A model generated the notes under the pieces. It saw only the letters and a list, made by a program, of their open reading frames with translations. It did not search any database and was not told where the DNA came from. The translations under genes were made by a program, and so were the position numbers. A DNA stretch of 64,000 nt from Prorocentrum cordatum (taxonomy: Eukaryota > Sar > Dinophyceae > Prorocentrales > Prorocentraceae). Below are positions 43,027 through 55,614 of the stretch, piece after piece. The stretch is from NCBI GenBank assembly GCA_963575745.1, contig CAUYUJ010021071.1, positions 120,001 to 184,000 on the forward strand, in the 5' to 3' direction. Each line of letters opens with the position of its first letter. The stretch's first letter is position 1.

Positions 43027-43551
43027 GTGGCCCGTTCGCCGCCGCCGCGACCTACGCGCGCAGCTGCTGTCCGCCATGGAGGGCGCGCCATTGCGCGGAA
43101 TCCCAACCCGGCCGGGAAAATCTCGATCATCCGCGACTCCTCCTTCGGTCACACGGTCGCGGGCGTCGCGACGACGAACTGCATCGACCTGTCAGTCTAC
43201 GGGCCAGTCACAGAGGACCCAGCTTGGTGGACGCGCTTAACTTTCGCACAGAATCTTGCTGCTCAGGGTTGCCCTTTGCATGTCATCGGAGATCTGAACT
43301 GGAAAACAAAGTGCAATTCTACGATGAGTCCTGGGTGGGCCATGTGTCCAGCGTCGCTTGCCACCACCACTTCAGGTACCACCCGTGCGAGGCGTCTCTA
43401 CTACGGGCGGCCTGTCCCCCACTTGCCGAAGCGCCTCGCCGCGAAGACCCCCCTGGGGCGCCCTCTCACGGCGCGGTCTCCCACGCGCTGCAGGGGCCGA
43501 TGCGCCATCGCACTCAGCACCGACTGCGCCACGCGGCGCCCTATACGATGA
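43027..43551 (+). pseudogene. LINE apurinic-like endonuclease remnant
   Basis: HVIGDLNWKTKCN (Asp codon at 43291) is the GDxN motif of the exonuclease-endonuclease-phosphatase fold, preceded by AWWTRLTFAQNLAAQGCPLH as in LINE endonucleases. The N-terminal catalytic Asn/Glu strands and the C-terminal SDH motif are not recognisable, so the domain is truncated or scattered over frames. Confidence 0.5.
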
Positions 43552-44061
43552 AAGCCCCCCATCCTTTCCAACACCAGATGGACGCACTTCGAGCTGAACT
43601 GGAAGCGCGGATGCCTGAACTTGGCGACCCTGTTCTCGTGATCACGACCAGGCCCCGTTGACTGCCAGGTTGACGCGCTGGCGCGCGCGCGCCGAGCTGG
43701 CGCTCAAGCTGGCCGCCGAGTACGACTACGCCTCTGTGGAGCGGCAGGGCGAGCGCGCCATGGGTTCGGCTCCTTCGACGAAGCCGACGTGCCATGGTGC
43801 CCCCCATCGTCTCGCTTAAACGATCGCTCTCCGTCGACTGCTACGCCTACATCGACGGGTGACGGAGCAGATCAAGCAGGGCCCCACGTTGGCTTTCCAG
43901 AGCTTGGCCGGTTCTCTCTTTGAACGTTTCGCGCGGGCCAGCCGGGATGGGCCAATTGCAGCGCCGCTCTACGGGGCCCCGAACCGCGCCGAGGCCCTGG
44001 ATTTGCTGAGCGCGGGCACTTCCAAGGAACAACGACGCATCCAAGATGCGCAGTCTCGAGA

Positions 44062-45086
44062 GTGGCGAAAGCGCTTTGCCAGCTGGACGCAGCGGAGATG
44101 CGCCAGGAGTGGGAACAGCAATTGGCCCCAGATCCTGCCCAACATGACGCTGCTGGACATTCCACTCGTCGGCGACAGTGGGCCGCCAACGCGCCCTTCC
44201 CTCAGTCGAGACAGGGAGGGCACCGGCTGCCGAGTTTGGAGCAGTTTGACAACATCCCTGTTAAATGTCACGGCGCTCCTGGGCTAGACGGATGGGCGGC
44301 CGCGGAGCTCAAGCTTTTACGACGCCTCTCCCCGGAAATGATATTACAGCTGCACGAGCTCCGGTGCGTCACCGGCCGCGAGCGCGTCGACGCCCAGGGC
44401 GCCCTGGGCCAGGACACGCCGGACATGATATTTCCCTGGCGTGTTGTGGGGATCCCCAAAAGTGAAATTGAAGTTCGTCCTATTTCAGCGGGCCCGGCCC
44501 TGGTCAGAGTTTGGTTATCGGCCTCGTCAGCTTGGGCGCCACAGCCTCCAAAGAACCAGTCTGCGGGGCGTCTTGCGACGAGCGTCGCCCGCGCGATCAG
44601 CAGCTGGTCACGCGCGTGCGAAGCCGCCGAGGCAGGCGCCGAGGTGGATCTCAGCCGCGCGCACGACGACATCGATCACGCCGTGGGAGCTCAGGCTTGC
44701 ATATGTTCAGGCGTTCCTCCTGCGTTTACTTTCGCTGCTGTGGCGGCCTGGAGGGCCCCAAATACAGCAGCGTCAACTCGTCTCTGGCGCCGCCGATCCG
44801 GCCTTCTCGAGGACTCCCACAGGGCGACTCGGTGGCCCCCGCCCACTATGATCGCGGCCTTGGCGCCGTGGAAACCGCCAGTTGGTTGCGCGTGCATGCG
44901 GGGGTGAGAGACCCACTGAGAAAACCCTGGTCTGTGGATCGTGTCCCAGGCTTGCGCTGCCCAGGTCTGCTCTGTAGTGTTATGTTCTCCGGCGGCGTCA
45001 TCGGCAACGAATTCGCGACGCGCAAATCGACATCAACACGCTCGTCTACTGACTTGCATGCCTTTCGAACTTCCTTGTGCAGTTAG
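44062..45086 (+). pseudogene. LINE reverse transcriptase, fingers and palm up to motif B
   Basis: Motif 0 is GAPGLDGWAAAELKLL (44272). Motif 1 is EVRPISAGPALVRVW (44470). Motif A is GAEVDLSRAHDDIDHAV (44638), with its Asp intact. A frameshift follows, and motif B is PSRGLPQGDSVAP (44808-44831) in another frame. These are the standard RT signatures for target-primed reverse transcription. The sequence after VAP soon loses RT character, and about 400 bases (45087-45486) without any coding signal separate it from motif C. Confidence 0.65.
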
Positions 45087-45486
45087 GGATCGCCTCTTTC
45101 GTCTTTACAGCTGACCCTTTGTATAGTCCTCGTTGACATTTTGTCTTGGGGCGGGGGCCATCTTTGTCTCCTTGATGCGGCGTGGCTAGGCAACATTCCC
45201 CAAGGAGCGCTCTTGTGAAGCATAGGCCGCGGCGGCTCCAACAGGCCTTGTGAACACTTCGCAAAAGGAAGATTTTTTCCACAAGTTTACTCTTGCGAAC
45301 TACACTTCCTATGTAGCATCATTGTGCTGGTAGGGGGTAATACGTCCCACCTGGCCTGCCCTGTGTAGTTTCGCGCTCCAGGTAACCAGTGCGCTGTGGG
45401 GGCGACAATAGCGTCCGCCCTGAGCAATGCACAATTTCCCTAGGGGGGGTCCGATGCGCCTCCTAGGGCTCAGAGGTCAGGCAGCC
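45087..45486. other. Non-coding interruption within the LINE RT
   Basis: Motifs B and C are normally some 50-60 codons apart, but here lie about 680 bases apart. The intervening ~400-600 bases have stops in all frames and no protein-like translation, so they are probably a secondary insertion or rearrangement. I find no TIR or target duplication at its borders. Confidence 0.45.
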
Positions 45487-46644
45487 CCTGACTATACCAC
45501 TACACGCGCTTATGAACAACATGTCCCTCACGTCATCCCCTTCCCAGGAGTTGGCCAGGGACTTGGACTGCGCTCAACGCTTCGACACTGATGTCGGTTT
45601 CAAGGAGAATGTGCGCAAGCGTCAGATGTGGGCTCGCTCGGACCAACCCCCGACAATCCATGTGCTTGATACAGCTCCTGGAGGTGTTGAGTTCCGTGCT
45701 CGCCTTGCCGTTGCATGCACTCGCCCGCTTTGGCTGCGGGCCTGCCCCCTGGTGGCGCCGCCCCCCGTTTCGACCTGCCGAATTCTTTGCAGGTCGATCG
45801 CCAGGTCCACCAACCGCAGGTGGTTACGGGCGCTGGCGGGCACAACATGTACATCTGCATCCGCGCCTGTCGGGATCCCTGCAGGCGTTCAAAGTCATCC
45901 CCCAGGAGCACCCAGTGTGGTCGACCTTCCTGGAGAACGCGATGATCATGCATGCCCAGGTTGTGGGCCTTCGTTTTGTTGCCTGTGCCGACCGCCGCGG
46001 TTGCTGCCCGGAGGTGAGTGACACGGACGATCACCGACTGGTTCAGGTTATGCAGGGTATTGTGGATAGCCAAAGGAGGTGTTGGACCCATCGGCCTGAT
46101 TACCAACGCCACGAGAAAAAGGTCGAGCACTTGCTGCGCTGAGTTGCGCGGATTCGGTGCTTGGCCGAAATCAATGACAAACGTTTCGACACCGAGGGAT
46201 CCTGGACGTGGATGTGGATGCGGAGTCGAACACAAGCGTTTCTACAAGTGTCTGGGGGAGGACGAGCGCAGGCTGGTGCGGATCTATCGTGCTGGAGCCG
46301 TGTCCTCGGAGACGCGCCGCTTCTCGGGGAAGGCTTGCCGCCAGTGTGGATCGGTGTCTCCCTCGTTTCGCCACCACTGGGCCGATTGCCCAGCCTATAA
46401 TTTCCCGCGAACTGGCATCGCCAGGAGATATGGCTTACCCGCCCATTGGTGGTCTACTCCGCCGAGGGTTCTTAATAAGTCAGGGTGGGTCTGCTACTCC
46501 AACTCGCAGAGTCCAAGTGAACGAGCGACCAAGCTGACTGCCGCCGTTGAGGTGGCGATCGTTGTCTTGGGCACCGTCATGGCTGAAAGGCTACATCCAC
46601 TAGACCACGAACCTTCTCAAGTGGTTCCTGATGCTGGGGTTTGA
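45487..46644 (+). pseudogene. LINE RT motif C onward and C-terminal zinc knuckle
   Basis: The frame at 45509 reads LMNNMSLTSSPSQELARDLD then CAQRFDTDVGFKENVRKRQM. This matches the region after the RT catalytic motif, where [YF]xDD would be expected in place of LMNN; both aspartates appear as asparagine (AAC AAC, 45515-45520). Frames then change. The last frame (46018-46644) has RLVRIYRAGAVSSETRRFSG and CRQCGSVSPSFRHHWADC (C-x2-C-x8-HH-x3-C), then GIARRYGLPAHWWSTPPRVL, typical of the LINE C-terminus. The stop is at 46642-46644 and unique sequence ends about 45 bases later. Confidence 0.6.
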
Positions 46645-46708
46645 TTCCAGTTTCATGGCGGGGCTACTCCAAAGTTCGGGTACTTCACAATCACCACCTC
46701 TCTCTCTC

Positions 46709-48905
<2,197 letters not shown>

Positions 48906-48949
48906 CCTCCTCCTCCGCCTCCTCCTCCTCTTTCCTCCTCTCCCTCCCC

Positions 48950-49175
48950 CCGCCCCGAGGCAAGGGAACGGCGGCGAGGGCCCTCCTCCACGCGCCGGGG
49001 CGGCAGCGCCGCCAGCACCGGGAGCGAGTCCAGTGAGGGCATGCGGCCGAGGTCGACCTTCTGCAGCTTCAGCGCGTGCATGGCGGCAGCTCTCGCCGCG
49101 CGGGCGCGCGGTGGCCAGGTCCCGAAGGCCCCCTGGAGGGCAATCGCTCTCTGGAACAAGCATCGTGCTGCCACA
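48950..49175 (-). CDS. Possible exon next to the CAT array
   Basis: The minus frame reads FQRAIALQGAFGTWPPRARA, then AAMHALKLQKVDLGRMPSLD and SLPVLAALPPRRVEEGPRRR, a Leu-rich protein-like stretch. It then runs into poly-Gly and the Met/Val repeat of the CAT array. There is no start codon in a good position; an upstream AG (CTTGTTCCAG, near 49155) could be an acceptor. No family assigned. Confidence 0.25.
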
Positions 49176-49567
49176 GGGGGCACTGGGTAAGGAGCGAGGG
49201 TTTTGTGGGGGGCCACGGCGAGTCTCGTCCACGGACGGTTTCTGCGCCCCAGGTCTGAGGAAGCGACCCAAAGACCAGGGCCCATCCTGAGCCCAAGGTG
49301 GCCCTTGTTCCAGCGTCCTGCCCCTGTGGGGCAATAAAATAAATCAGCACTTTGTCTGCCCCGTCGCGCCCTTATCCGCGACGAATCCGTGACGAATCCA
49401 TGTCGGAATCATTGACTCTGCGTCAAATCAACGCCGAATCCGCGTCGAATCCACGCGAAATCCGCGTCGAGACCGCGTCGAGCCCGCTTCGACCAAAAGG
49501 AATCAAGATCAATTTTAAAAACAGGCGAGGTCCCCGGAAGAAGTAACGTGACAAATAAGGAAAAAAT
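49176..49567. other. Spacer with degenerate CGCGTCGAATCC repeats
   Basis: Around 49380-49490 a degenerate ~12-bp motif (GCGTCGAATCC/GACGAATCC) is repeated about eight times. No gene. Confidence 0.55.
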
Positions 49568-49693
49568 AGATGGGGTCGGACAATCGCGCCGCGTCGCCGA
49601 TGCATCGGCGATCCGCGATGCATTGGCGACGACGCGCATCGAACTCCAGATCGAACCATATCGCCGATACAGCGCGAGCGTCCGACCTCATCT
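49568..49693. mobile_element. 126-bp TIR element (MITE-like), copy 1
   Basis: Ends AGATGGGGTCGGAC and GTCCGACCTCATCT are reverse complements with one mismatch. Inside are ATCGCGCCGCGTCGCCGATG and CATCGGCGAT, also found in the copy at 56932-57100. No coding capacity. Confidence 0.75.
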
Positions 49694-50035
49694 ACCTCCT
49701 CCCGTCCTCCATCCTCCTCCCCTCCCCCCGTCCTCCCGACTTCGATGGCTATGACCGATACCGAACACGGAGACGACCGCGTCGACCAAGACCGTGGTCC
49801 ACCTGAATCATCGCCGAGTCACGGATCAGCTTCGCGAGTCGACGACGGCTGGCATGGACCATCGACCAGGATCGACCTTTCGGTCCGACCCGAGTAAGGA
49901 CAAGGCCACCCTGACTCCTCTCTTCCTGGGGCCTTCGGGGCATGGCCACTTGCTCGCGGAAGGGGGGGGGGGCAGGCGCGCGGCGCACCGAATCAGCGCT
50001 TTGCAGGGCGGCCAGTGGGGAGAAGGGACGACGGA

Positions 50036-50058
50036 CGACGACGACCACGACGACGACC

Positions 50059-50091
<33 letters not shown>

Positions 50092-50169
50092 GCGGCAGCG
50101 GCGGCGACGACTACGACGACGGACGCCGCGCGACAGATGACGGACAACGGCGGCGGACGACACACGACG

Positions 50170-50213
<44 letters not shown>

Positions 50214-50230
50214 ACGTACGACGGGCGACG
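50036..50230 (+). repeat. (GAC)n/(GGC)n microsatellite
   Basis: GACGAC tracts (50036-50080, 50110-50230) with a GGC block between, encoding poly-Asp/Thr/Arg. Not coding. Confidence 0.9.
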
Positions 50231-51669
50231 GTCGATTACGATGGGCGTCGGAGAAACGACACAGGACACAACGCGCAAAAACACAAAAGAGGGCGGATGA
50301 CGGGCGACCATGACGAAGACGACGATGACAACCAACACGACGACAACAGTGACGAGACCCTGGTCTGGTGTCGGAATAACGAAATTATTGTTTGGCACGC
50401 GTCCGCCAGCGCTGGGAACGACCCCGCGGCTGGCCGCGGGGGCGCCCTTGCTCGGCTGGTCGGCCGCCCGCTGGCCGACCCGCCTACATGCCTCGCTCGT
50501 GTCGTGCGGCGTGGTGCCGCACCGTGCTACTTCCGCCCGGTGCTGGTGCGGGACATTTCCGTGCGGCGTCTGAACTCTCGACCCGCCGCCCGCCTGGGCT
50601 TTGCTCGGCCCATCATAGCCTGCTGCTCTTGCTGGCCCCGTGTGGCCTCCTCCTCCTCTGGTCCATGGTGGCCACATGCTGTCGCTGGGGCGGACCATCG
50701 TGACCTTTCTTCCATGTGACCACGTGGCCATCTGGCAGGTTGATACTCGCCCCTCCAGTCTTTAGTGACAAAAACGTGCCCAGTGGGGCGGGCCACACCC
50801 CTGCTCCATAGCGGCCACGTGCTTTCGGGTCCACAGCGACCACGCGCCCACTGGGGTCCCAAATTCTCACTGTGGCTCGCGAGGGGCTCGCCCGCAACTG
50901 TCGCGCCGGGTCCGCCAGGGCCGCCAGCTCGCCCTGACTGGGGAGCACCTCGCGGCCCATTGTGGCTCGCGCCAGCGTCCACTGCGACCCTCAAGGCCCC
51001 ACGCGACCCCTGCCCAACTGGCCCCCCGGGGGTTCCGCCCATCGTCGCGACGCGCCAATCAAGCCGCGGTTGTCGGACAATTCTCTTCGACGCGCGGGGA
51101 TTGCGCGAGAGCCCCGAGGCGCCGGGCTTGCGATGGCGACGCTTGCCGCTTGCGTTTAGACATTGTTGCGGGCGCGAAAGGGTCTGACATTCGGATCGAG
51201 GGCGCGATTGATTTCTCGGCGACGATTGAGCTGGCGGCGCCAGAAGATTCGGCAAATATCCAATTCGAAGATTTGCAGAGGCGACGCCGCCGGATCGCCC
51301 GCGGCATCGACGCCGTTGTCGGCGAGCAGCGCAGCGGCATCGGGAACTGGGATAGGGCGCGACTCTGGGCATACCGCGCGAAGTCGAGAGATTGGACTGG
51401 GCCGCGCCATACTGCGCGCGTTGATCGCGTCCTCCCTGATTAACTGCGACAGGCGCGCAGACTGCGCTGCGACGCGCGCGCGCGGGCTCTGCGCGAGGCG
51501 CGACCGCGACGCGCGCCAGGGGCGGCCCCCGTCGCCTGCCAGACACTGCTGTCGCGCCATGACCGACGAGGGAGGGCGCAGCGCACTCGCGCTGGGCGCC
51601 CGAGCCGGTCGCGGCCGGCGGCGAGGCAGCCGCGCGCCCGCGCGCCCTGGTCGAACCGCGCGTCGCTTA
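50231..51669. other. GC-rich region without a confident gene
   Basis: Short degenerate repeats of CCACGTG/GACCACGCG type occur at 50800-50960. A minus ORF of 339 codons (50527-51546) covers much of the interval but is Arg/Gly/Pro-rich. The stretch LQIFELDICRIFWRRQLNRR (minus, about 51210-51270) looks protein-like but cannot be assigned. Confidence 0.4.
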
Positions 51670-52162
51670 GAAATATAATATTTCAAATATTGGAGGAATC
51701 CGCTCCGCCCCCGCGGCGCCCGGCGGCTCGCGCTGGGGCAATCGGCGACGTCGGCCGCCGACGGCGCGCGGTGAACGCGTCGGTCGCAGTAGGCAAACAG
51801 CGCCGCGCGCCAAATTGAATGGACCAGCCAAACGCGGCTGAATTTGTTGCGCCGGACCGAGCGGCCCACTCGCTGCCTGCGCTAGCTGAAAAGATGTTCG
51901 CGCATGGGCCAGACAGGAGCGACTCGATAGCGGCCAGGACCAACGCGATGCTGAGCACATCCGCCCCCCCGATTCGACTGTCGCGCCTCTCCTCGCGGAG
52001 CCGAAGCAGACGCCCAGGAGGGGTGCCGTCGCGGAAGACAATGCGACCGTCAACAAGGAGGACCGCGGCAGGCCTGGTCGGGCGGCCCCGCATGTCGGAT
52101 AGTACCTGCGCGGGCCTGGCGTCTGGCGCGGCGAAACTGCGGACGGCGCTTCGTGCCGCCAT
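51670..52162 (-). pseudogene. Retroelement fragment: RNase H-like tail of a dinoflagellate RT protein
   Basis: The minus frame reads PAAVLLVDGRIVFRDGTPPG, then RIGGADVLSIALVLAAIESL. After a frameshift near 51855 it continues FSRVWLVHSIWRAALFAYCD and RRVHRAPSAADVADCPS. The layout (a strand with VDGR, then x-I-G-x-x-[ED]-x-hydrophobic helix, then W..A..VD.RV.R.PS..N.AD.PSR) matches from memory the RNase H-like C-terminal module of retroelement proteins abundant in dinoflagellate genomes. The catalytic acidic positions in the middle are lost. Upstream RT sequence is not visible above 52162, so the piece is 5'-truncated. Confidence 0.45.
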
Positions 52163-52224
52163 TGCAGACAGACTCGCAGGCGCGCCGGGATTCTCTAAAC
52201 GCGCTATTCGGCACCTAGCCCACG

Positions 52225-52530
52225 AGCGTTCGGCACCTAGGATCCATCCTTATGGAGCTTGCATTTTTACTTTCATATTCAATTACAGGCTCACATGGGG
52301 CTTCTCTCATGGGGCTCACTGAAGCTTACATGGGCCTTGTTACGCGGGGCTTGCTACATTGCATCCCTCTTGCTACATGGGGCTCCTTTATTGCATGGGG
52401 CTTACGCTACATGGGGGCTGATTACTACATGGGACTTCAATTCCTCTTGCATGAGGCTTCCCTGGGGCCCCTTCGTTCCTCTCACGTGGGCTTACGCACA
52501 TTCCTCTTGCATTAGGCTTACATTCCTCTT
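52225..52530 (+). repeat. CATGGGGCTT degenerate minisatellite
   Basis: About a dozen copies of TTACATGGGGCTT / CTCATGGGGCTC with unit lengths of about 20-30 bp. Flanking sequence up to 53340 has no assignable gene. Confidence 0.8.
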
Positions 52531-53344
52531 ACATGGGGTTTACATTGAGCTGCTTACACTTTTACTCCCCATAGGGCTTTGCCATTTTCAACCTCCCGTC
52601 CACATTCAGAAGGGGAGAGACAGAGAATGCACATGTTTCGTGTCTCAATGGCAGCCCGCGGCCGCTACCGGGCCCCACTGTCGCGGCGTCGGGCGCGACG
52701 TCGCGACAAAGGGGCTCCAGCATGCTCAGCCGGCGGGCCCGTCATCGCAGGCGCCTGGGGTTTTCCTTTTACTTAGCCCCTGTCCCTCTCGCACGCGCGT
52801 CCTCTTTTGTACGCAGCTAAAATACGTCCAAACCTTTCAGGTTCAAATAATAAACCATTTGAAGTTTCAGCGGTTGAAACTTTCTGAACACTTCAACAGT
52901 GCATGAAACGTGGAACCCTAAACGCATGAACTGTTTACCCAATTCTATTCAGCCCATGGGCCCTGACACCTTCATGGGGCCCAAAAACTCTAAGCTCTCA
53001 AACCCTGGTCCTGGATGGGGGGGAGGAGATGCCCCCGCGCCCACCCCCCCATCACCCCCCCTCTTGCAATCCCACCGCCAACTGCCGCTCGGGGAAGACT
53101 TCCAGGCCATCGATCGTAGATCGCACGCGCGCCCAGCCAGGGGGGCCGAGTGGAGGCAGCGCCCTAATCCTGACATTCCCCCCCTTCGCTGGGGAAGGGG
53201 TGGCGGCGCAACTTATGGCGCAACCCGCGCGATGGCACAACACGTGGTGCAACTTGTTCCCCACATCCTGAGTGGGGTTCTTGTCTCCCAGAACACCCTC
53301 TCCTTCCCACCTTCCCACCTTCCCACCTCCCGTTCCCTTTTCCA

Positions 53345-53460
53345 TACCATCCGTACAATACCATGCCATACCTACCACATCATAGCTGCCATGCCATACC
53401 TTCCATACCATACCATACCATACCATAGTTGCCATACAATACCATACCTTCCACACCATA
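53345..53460 (+). repeat. (CCATA)n pentanucleotide repeat
   Basis: CCATACCATACCATACCATA-type repeats interrupted by TCC. A related pentanucleotide occurs at 9880-9950. Confidence 0.85.
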
Positions 53461-53469
53461 CTATACCTT

Positions 53470-53862
53470 CCCACCCCTCCAGGGAGGCCCCGCCTGAGCG
53501 AGCAGGGTATTCGAATACAATACTATTTATCAGGTTTCGCGCACCTCCCACCCCTCCAGGGAGGCCCCTCCTGAGCGATCGGGGCATTCGAATATCATAC
53601 TATTTAGCAGGCTTCGCGCCCCTCCCACCCCTCCAGGGAGGCCCCGCCTGAGCGAGCAGGGTATTCGAATACCATACTATGTATCAAGCTTCGCGCCCCT
53701 CCAACCCCTCCAGGGAGGCCCCACCTGAGCGAGCAAGGAATTCGAATACCATACTATTTAGTAGGATTCGTGCCCCTCCCATCCCTCCAGGGAGGCCCCG
53801 GCTGACGGGGCAGGGTATTCGAAAACCATATTATTCAACAAGTTTCATGCCCCTCCCACCCG
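53470..53862 (+). repeat. 77-bp minisatellite, five copies
   Basis: The anchor CCACCCCTCCAGGGAGGCCC occurs at 53471, 53548, 53625, 53702 and 53779, a constant 77-bp spacing. Each unit has CTGAGCGAGCAGGGTATTCG, a TATTCGAATA core palindrome, and AGGCTTCGCGCCCCTC. A truncated sixth unit runs into the LINE fragment at 53866. The regular period with modest divergence suggests a recent expansion. Confidence 0.9.
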
Positions 53863-53865
53863 CTG

Positions 53866-54895
53866 ATGCAGCAGGCCTGGAGGCGGGCCTCGGTCGCGGC
53901 CGCGCAGGCGAAGCCTGGCCGCAGCCACTGGAGAAGTATAAAAGGTCCTGCTTCTGCTGCGCTCGCCACTCTCCGTCGTATGTCGTGGAGTTGGCCCTCG
54001 TTCTCGGTTATTCGGGACCACCTGGGGGAATGTTGGGACCTTCGCCGCGTCGCCCCCACCTGTCTCAAAAAATTGATGTTTGCCCGGCTTGAGTTTGTCG
54101 AGCTTTCGGCCTGGGCCGCCGCCCGAAGCCTCGGGATTGCTCGGCCCTTTCTGGAGCCCGTCAGGGCTCTCCTCCGCCGCAGGGCCAACCGATCGCCGCA
54201 GAGGAGATCGGCTATCCTCGCTTACCTCGGGCGCGATTTTTGGACCCAAGAAAAAGTCAGGCGGGCTGGCTTTGGGGGCGACAGGTCCTGCCAGGCGCGT
54301 GGTTTCGAGGTGGGCTGCCAGCACCACCGCATGCGCCTATGTCCTCGTCAGGAAGCCGCTCGGGCAGAAACAGCCGAGGCGGAGAATCTCCTAGGGATCG
54401 TGCATCGAGCTGAGACCTCCTCCTCGGACTCCCCTCTCTTCTTGCGTGGTATTGTCGAGCACCCCTTGGAAGATCCCTTCCTAGACTGCACGCCCGCCCG
54501 GGAGGAGCTCAACCCCAGTTTTGAAAACCCGCCCCTGGTCAGCGGCTGGGCCTGCTGCGACGGCTCGGGCAAGGGCCCGCCAGGGTCCAAGAGTTCTGGT
54601 TGGAGTTATGTTTGTTCTGGACCAGGAGGGGGCCGTGGCTCGGGCCATGCATGGCTCCCTCCCTGGGCGCCGATGCCAAGCGTCTGTTCTCCGTGCCGAG
54701 ATTCACGGCCTGATGAAGACCCTCGAAGGCGCCGCCCCTTCCCTCCGAGTCGGTATCGATGATAGCACCGTCATCCGAGATCTGAGGCGTGGTCGCAAGT
54801 GGTGTTGCTCTCCCAAGCGGCCGAGGCGCCGATCTCTGGGACCGCGTCTGGTTCTTGCTCCAGGGAAGGTTTCCTGGGAGCGGCGGCTTTGCTGA
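53866..54895 (+). pseudogene. 3' fragment of a second LINE with zinc knuckle and RNase H
   Basis: The first frame reads KLMFARLEFVELSAWAAARS and VRRAGFGGDRSCQARGFEVG then CQHHRMRLCP. This is a LINE C-terminal knuckle in which the second Cys of C-x2-C is Arg. It continues EAENLLGIVHRAETSSSDSP and then CCDGSGKGPPGSKSSGWSYV, the first RNase H motif (Asp codon at 54559). After a shift, a second frame gives ASVLRAEIHGLMKTLEGAAP (Glu at 54698) and VGIDDSTVIRDLRRG (Asp at 54758). A third frame gives GADLWDRVWFLL (Asp at 54831). The RNase H acidic residues are all present, but in three frames. The RT is absent, so the copy is 5'-truncated, as LINE copies usually are. It does not overlap the LINE at 39.5-46.7 kb and belongs to a different subfamily. 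Confidence 0.6.
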
Positions 54896-55224
54896 TACAT
54901 CTTGCGCGTGATCTCGTCCTCCTCCTCTCCCTTCTCCCCGCAAAGGTCGAACCCTGGACCTCACCTGGGCGCCCTCTGGCAAAGGTCAAGGGGAGAACCT
55001 CCGTGACAACGAGAGGACGCCGGAGGCTCAAAATGCAAGAGAAACCCCCAAAGCACCTCAATCGTCGAAACTCGACCCTGCCTCTCTACATACTTCTCCT
55101 CCTCTTCCCCTCCTCGAACCCCAAGACGCGTCCGTAGACCGCGCCTGGCGTTTCTCCTGAGACTTCCCGACCACTACTGATCCCGAAGATCAGAGTTCCG
55201 AACAGTTACACGGATGGGTGGCGG

Positions 55225-55500
55225 ATGTGGCTCTCGCACCAGCGCCGCGCACACTCGTGTTAAACAACCCACCAGCTACGACGGAGGTCGTATCGTTTTC
55301 AGTGTGGCTCTCGCCTCGGCGCTGCGCACATTCGCATTAGAAGGCTCCACCGTTACAAAGATGGCGGGCGGGTCGTTTTCAAAATGTGGCTCTCGCAATA
55401 GCGCCGCTTTCGTGCTTAGAGCTTGCAACGATCATGTCACACAGATGGAAACCCGCTCCGTTTTGAAATGCAACTCTCACTCAAGCTGTCGTCAAAAAGA
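55225..55500 (-). repeat. ~80-bp degenerate tandem repeat, 3-4 copies
   Basis: GTGGCTCTCGCACCAGCGCC, GTGGCTCTCGCCTCGGCGCT and GTGGCTCTCGCAATAGCGCC start units at 55229, 55303 and 55385, each followed by a CGTTTT region. On minus one frame gives repeating REPHFENDPPA-like peptides. No gene. Confidence 0.7.
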
Positions 55501-55614
55501 TGCGACCTGACGCGTAGATTTGCGAAACTGCCACACACACACAGACACGGATGGAAGGCGTTTCCTTATCAAACTGGTGCTCTCGCTCGAGACCTGCTGC
55601 GCAACAGCTAGTTA

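Larger units (their letters stand above)
39512..46689 (+). mobile_element. Degenerate LINE (non-LTR) retrotransposon inside the CAT array
   Basis: About 7.2 kb of plus-strand coding-type DNA carries LINE domains in the expected order: an N-terminal region, an OTU-type protease, an endonuclease remnant, a reverse transcriptase, and a C-terminal zinc knuckle. The reading frame changes at least seven times and the RT is interrupted, so the copy is dead. Both ends abut CAT/CAC repeat of the same orientation. The 3' end runs straight from unique sequence (AAAGTTCGGGTACTTCACAA) into CACC/CATC repeat without a poly(A) tail. I therefore infer insertion into a pre-existing array rather than repeat generated by the element. 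LINEs with an OTU-like protease are, as I recall, known from dinoflagellates and some other protists; that is recollection, not a search. Confidence 0.75.
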
